Positions 62,015-64,000 of a DNA stretch of 64,000 nucleotides are shown here, one piece after another. The translations under genes and the position numbers were made by a program. The number at the start of each line of letters is the position of its first letter. Within the stretch, counting starts at the first letter, position 1. This DNA is from Nocardia concava NBRC 100430. Lineage in GTDB: Bacteria > Actinomycetota > Actinomycetes > Mycobacteriales > Mycobacteriaceae. The notes below the pieces were generated by a model. The model was not told the origin of the DNA and did not search any database. It saw only the letters and a program-made list of their open reading frames with translations. The DNA lies in contig NZ_BAFX01000008.1 of the NCBI RefSeq assembly GCF_000308815.1, forward strand, positions 44,793 through 108,792, in the 5' to 3' direction.

Positions 62015-63496
62015 TCAGCGGCTCAGGTCCGGATCCACATCGTCGTCGCTGAGCAGGGCGCTGCCCGCGACCCGGTCGGTGGCCAGGGCGTCGAGGAAGG
62101 CGCGGGCCCACCGATCGACGTCGTGGGTCAGGACCTGGCGGCGCAGGGAACGCATGCGGCGGCGACGGGTGTCTCGGTCATCGTCGATGGCGCCGATGAG
62201 GGCGTCCTTGACGCTGTCGAGGTCGTGCGGGTTGCACAGGTAGGCCTGCCGCAATTCCGCTGCCGCACCGGTGAATTCGGACAGCACCAGGGCGCCGTTG
62301 AGGCCGCCCTGGCAGGCGACGTATTCCTTGGCCACCAGATTCATGCCGTCGCGCAGCGGTGTCACCACCATGACGTCGGCGGCCACGAAGAACGCGACCA
62401 GCTCCTCGCGGGGGATCGGGCGGTGCAGGTAGTGCACGACCGGGTAGCCCACGCGGGAGAATTCGCCATTGATCCGGCCGACCTGGCGTTCGATGTCGCC
62501 ACGCATCTGCTTGTACGACTCGACCCGTTCCCGGCTCGGCGTCGCCAGCTGCACCATGACGGTGTCGGCCGGATCGATGCGGCCCTCGTGCAGCAGCTCC
62601 TCGAGCGCGGCCAGCCGGATATCGATGCCCTTGGTGTAGTCCAGGCGGTCCACACCGAGCAGGATCGTCTTCGGATTGCCCAGCTCCGCACGGATTTTCG
62701 CGGCCCGCTCCCGCACACTGCGCCGGCGCGAGTACTCGTCCAGCTCCGTGGAGGTGATGGAGATCGGGAACGCGCCCACCCGCACGGTGCGGAAACCCAC
62801 CTGCACCACACCGAGTTTCGAGCGCACGCCCACATTGCCGCGCGAAGTCGGCTGTCCGGCAAGACGTCTGGCCAGATACAGGAAGTTCTGCGCGCCGCCG
62901 GGCAGGTGGAAGCCGATCAGGTCGGCGCCCAGCAGGCCCTCGACGATCTCGGTGCGCCACGGCATCTGCATGAACAATTCCACCGGCGGGAACGGAATGT
63001 GCAGGAAGAAGCCGATGGTCAGATCCGGGCGCAGCATGCGCAGCATCTTGGGCACCAGTTGCAGCTGGTAGTCCTGCACCCACACCGTCGCGCCCTCGGC
63101 CGCCACCTTCGCGGTGTACTCGGCGAAGCGGCGGTTCACCTGCACGTACGCCTGCCACCACTGGCGGTCGTAGACCGGCCGCACGATCACGTCGTGATAC
63201 AGCGGCCACAGCGTCGCGTTGGAGAAGCCCTCGTAGTAGTCGGAGACCTCGTCGCTGGTCAGCGGCACCGGATGCAGTTCCAGGCCGTCCTCGACGATCG
63301 GATCCAGGTCCACGTCGGGGACACCGGCCCAGCCGACCCACGCCCCCTTGTTATTGCGCAGCACCGGCTCCAGTGCGGTCACCAGACCGCCGGGGCTGCG
63401 CTTCCAACGGGTGGTGCCATCGGGTAGTCGCTCCAGGTCGACGGGTAGCCGGTTCGCGACGACGACAAAACCGGAACCGGACGTGTCCGGCTGCAC
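62015..63496 (-). CDS. otsA: Trehalose-6-phosphate synthase OtsA
   Basis: A 493-residue GT20 enzyme that joins UDP/GDP-glucose to glucose-6-phosphate. Motifs include [63 protein letters not shown] and [17 protein letters not shown]. It matches Rv3490 over its whole length. GTG 63496 is chosen as a longer frame would overlap the upstream small gene. It is 4 bases from the stop of that small gene, so they likely form an operon. Trehalose supports osmoprotection and mycolate-trehalose glycolipids. Confidence 0.94.
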   Translation of the reverse strand: MQPDTSGSGFVVVANRLPVDLERLPDGTTRWKRSPGGLVTALEPVLRNNKGAWVGWAGVPDVDLDPIVEDGLELHPVPLTSDEVSDYYEGFSNATLWPLYHDVIVRPVYDRQWWQAYVQVNRRFAEYTAKVAAEGATVWVQDYQLQLVPKMLRMLRPDLTIGFFLHIPFPPVELFMQMPWRTEIVEGLLGADLIGFHLPGGAQNFLYLARRLAGQPTSRGNVGVRSKLGVVQVGFRTVRVGAFPISITSTELDEYSRRRSVRERAAKIRAELGNPKTILLGVDRLDYTKGIDIRLAALEELLHEGRIDPADTVMVQLATPSRERVESYKQMRGDIERQVGRINGEFSRVGYPVVHYLHRPIPREELVAFFVAADVMVVTPLRDGMNLVAKEYVACQGGLNGALVLSEFTGAAAELRQAYLCNPHDLDSVKDALIGAIDDDRDTRRRRMRSLRRQVLTHDVDRWARAFLDALATDRVAGSALLSDDDVDPDLSR

Positions 63497-63500
63497 GGCT

Positions 63501-63668
63501 TTATTCGCCTCGCGTCGGACCGATGCCCAGCATCGACAGCAGCATGCGGCATTCGTCCGCGTCGGTGGCGTAGGCGGCCACGACGCGCTGGGCCTGACGA
63601 GCGGTTTCGTCGGCGAGGGGTTCCAGGTCGTCGTCCGCGATGTCGTTCGCGCCGGTCTTCGCGGCCAT
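63501..63668 (-). CDS. Small 55-residue conserved hypothetical protein
   Basis: A 55-residue protein starting [20 protein letters not shown], with a long helix-like middle ([19 protein letters not shown]). ATG 63668 follows GAGAGGACACC at proper spacing. It directly precedes otsA; M. tuberculosis also has a small unknown gene (Rv3489) in this place. Function unknown. Confidence 0.68.
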   Translation of the reverse strand: MAAKTGANDIADDDLEPLADETARQAQRVVAAYATDADECRMLLSMLGIGPTRGE

Positions 63669-63882
63669 ATCGGTGTCCTCTCGGGGAAAGTCAACTCTCT
63701 GCGAGGAGTCCATCGTATCTGCCAGGAAAGTCGGGCCTGTTCGCTGCGTGCATTGCGAGCCCGAACCGCAACGGTAATGCGAGCCCGAACGGCGATGGTG
63801 ACGGCACGAAACGTTCCGGGGGCCGATACCTATACGGTGGACGAAAGCTCGAGTCGAAACACCTGATGAAGGGGTCGCAAGC

Positions 63883-64000
63883 ATGCCGTTGGCGACGGTG
63901 AACGGAATCTCGTTGAACTACCAGGTCAAGGGAGACCGATCCAAGGGCACCGACGTGAAGGGCTCGGCGCCGCTGGTCGTCATGATCATGGGCACCGGCA
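63883..64000 (+). CDS. Start of alpha/beta-hydrolase (partial)
   Basis: Thirty-nine residues are visible before the window ends (MPLATVNGISLNYQVKGD..., then PLVVMIMGTG). The start pattern and the HG-like MGTG turn resemble the first strand and oxyanion loop of alpha/beta hydrolases. The remaining sequence lies outside, so catalytic residues cannot be seen. Confidence 0.6.
   Translation, partial: MPLATVNGISLNYQVKGDRSKGTDVKGSAPLVVMIMGTG

Noticed and set aside
63754..63790. TGCGAGCCCGAAC direct repeat with 24-base period upstream of the hydrolase
   Set aside because: Only two short copies, could be chance or a minor promoter feature; not enough to call an operator.

Overview
The window looks like the chromosome of a high-GC, mycolic-acid-type actinomycete. 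Nocardia is the best guess, with Rhodococcus or another Mycobacteriales member also possible. The basis is the uniformly GC-rich coding sequence, many GTG starts and 1-4 nt gene overlaps, a complete mce4 steroid-import operon, KstR/KstR2-type steroid genes in a partly M. tuberculosis-like order, an EspR-type regulator, and otsA next to mce4. No rRNA or tRNA gene was recognised, so genus is inferred from gene content only.

1-5.5 kb is accessory: an amino-acid permease, a lone TnpB-like RuvC nuclease gene of visibly lower GC with a hairpin-rich 3' end, a YbjQ-family gene, and a MarR-MFS efflux pair with a clear palindromic operator.

5.5-16.4 kb and 20.3-25.6 kb form the KstR2-type module for steroid rings C and D (HIP degradation): fadE33-fadE32-fadE31-echA-fadD3 on the minus strand, then fadE30-ipdF, a hypothetical gene, kstR2 and fadA6 on the plus strand. 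After an unrelated block (YbaB-like protein, NCS2 permease, metallophosphoesterase, SDR) come two SDR genes diverging from echA20-ipdA-ipdB-ipdC. Three matches to the palindromic KstR2 box lie in the three expected promoters.

25.6-30.4 kb is a distinct accessory locus: a structured leader, a secreted Gly-Ser-Ala pentapeptide-repeat protein, an ImmA/IrrE-type metallopeptidase, a multi-spanning membrane protein and a convergent EspR-like regulator, with about 600 bp of repeat-containing non-coding DNA.

30.4-39.5 kb carries KstR-type side-chain and ring genes: fadA5, cyp125, a SnoaL/ketosteroid-isomerase-like protein, ltp3, ltp4, a DUF35 protein, an F420-type oxidoreductase and fadD19. 39.5-46.6 kb holds regulators (an ECF sigma factor with SnoaL domain, a LuxR-type HTH, an XRE/MmyB type), a second FadD19-like ligase, a VOC protein, a glycosyltransferase and a mycothiol-dependent isomerase-like protein.

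46.7-60.9 kb is fadE27-fadE26 diverging from fdxD-hsd4A, then the twelve-gene-scale mce4 transporter operon (yrbE4A/B, mce4A-F, two Mce-associated proteins). KstR-like boxes precede each unit and three are stacked before mce4. Together the genes import cholesterol-like sterols (Mce4), activate and shorten the side chain (CYP125, FadD19, FadE26/27, Hsd4A, FadA5, Ltp3/4) and degrade the C/D rings (FadD3, FadE30-33, EchA20, IpdA/B/C/F, FadA6). The window ends with an SDR, otsA, a 55-residue protein and the start of an alpha/beta hydrolase.
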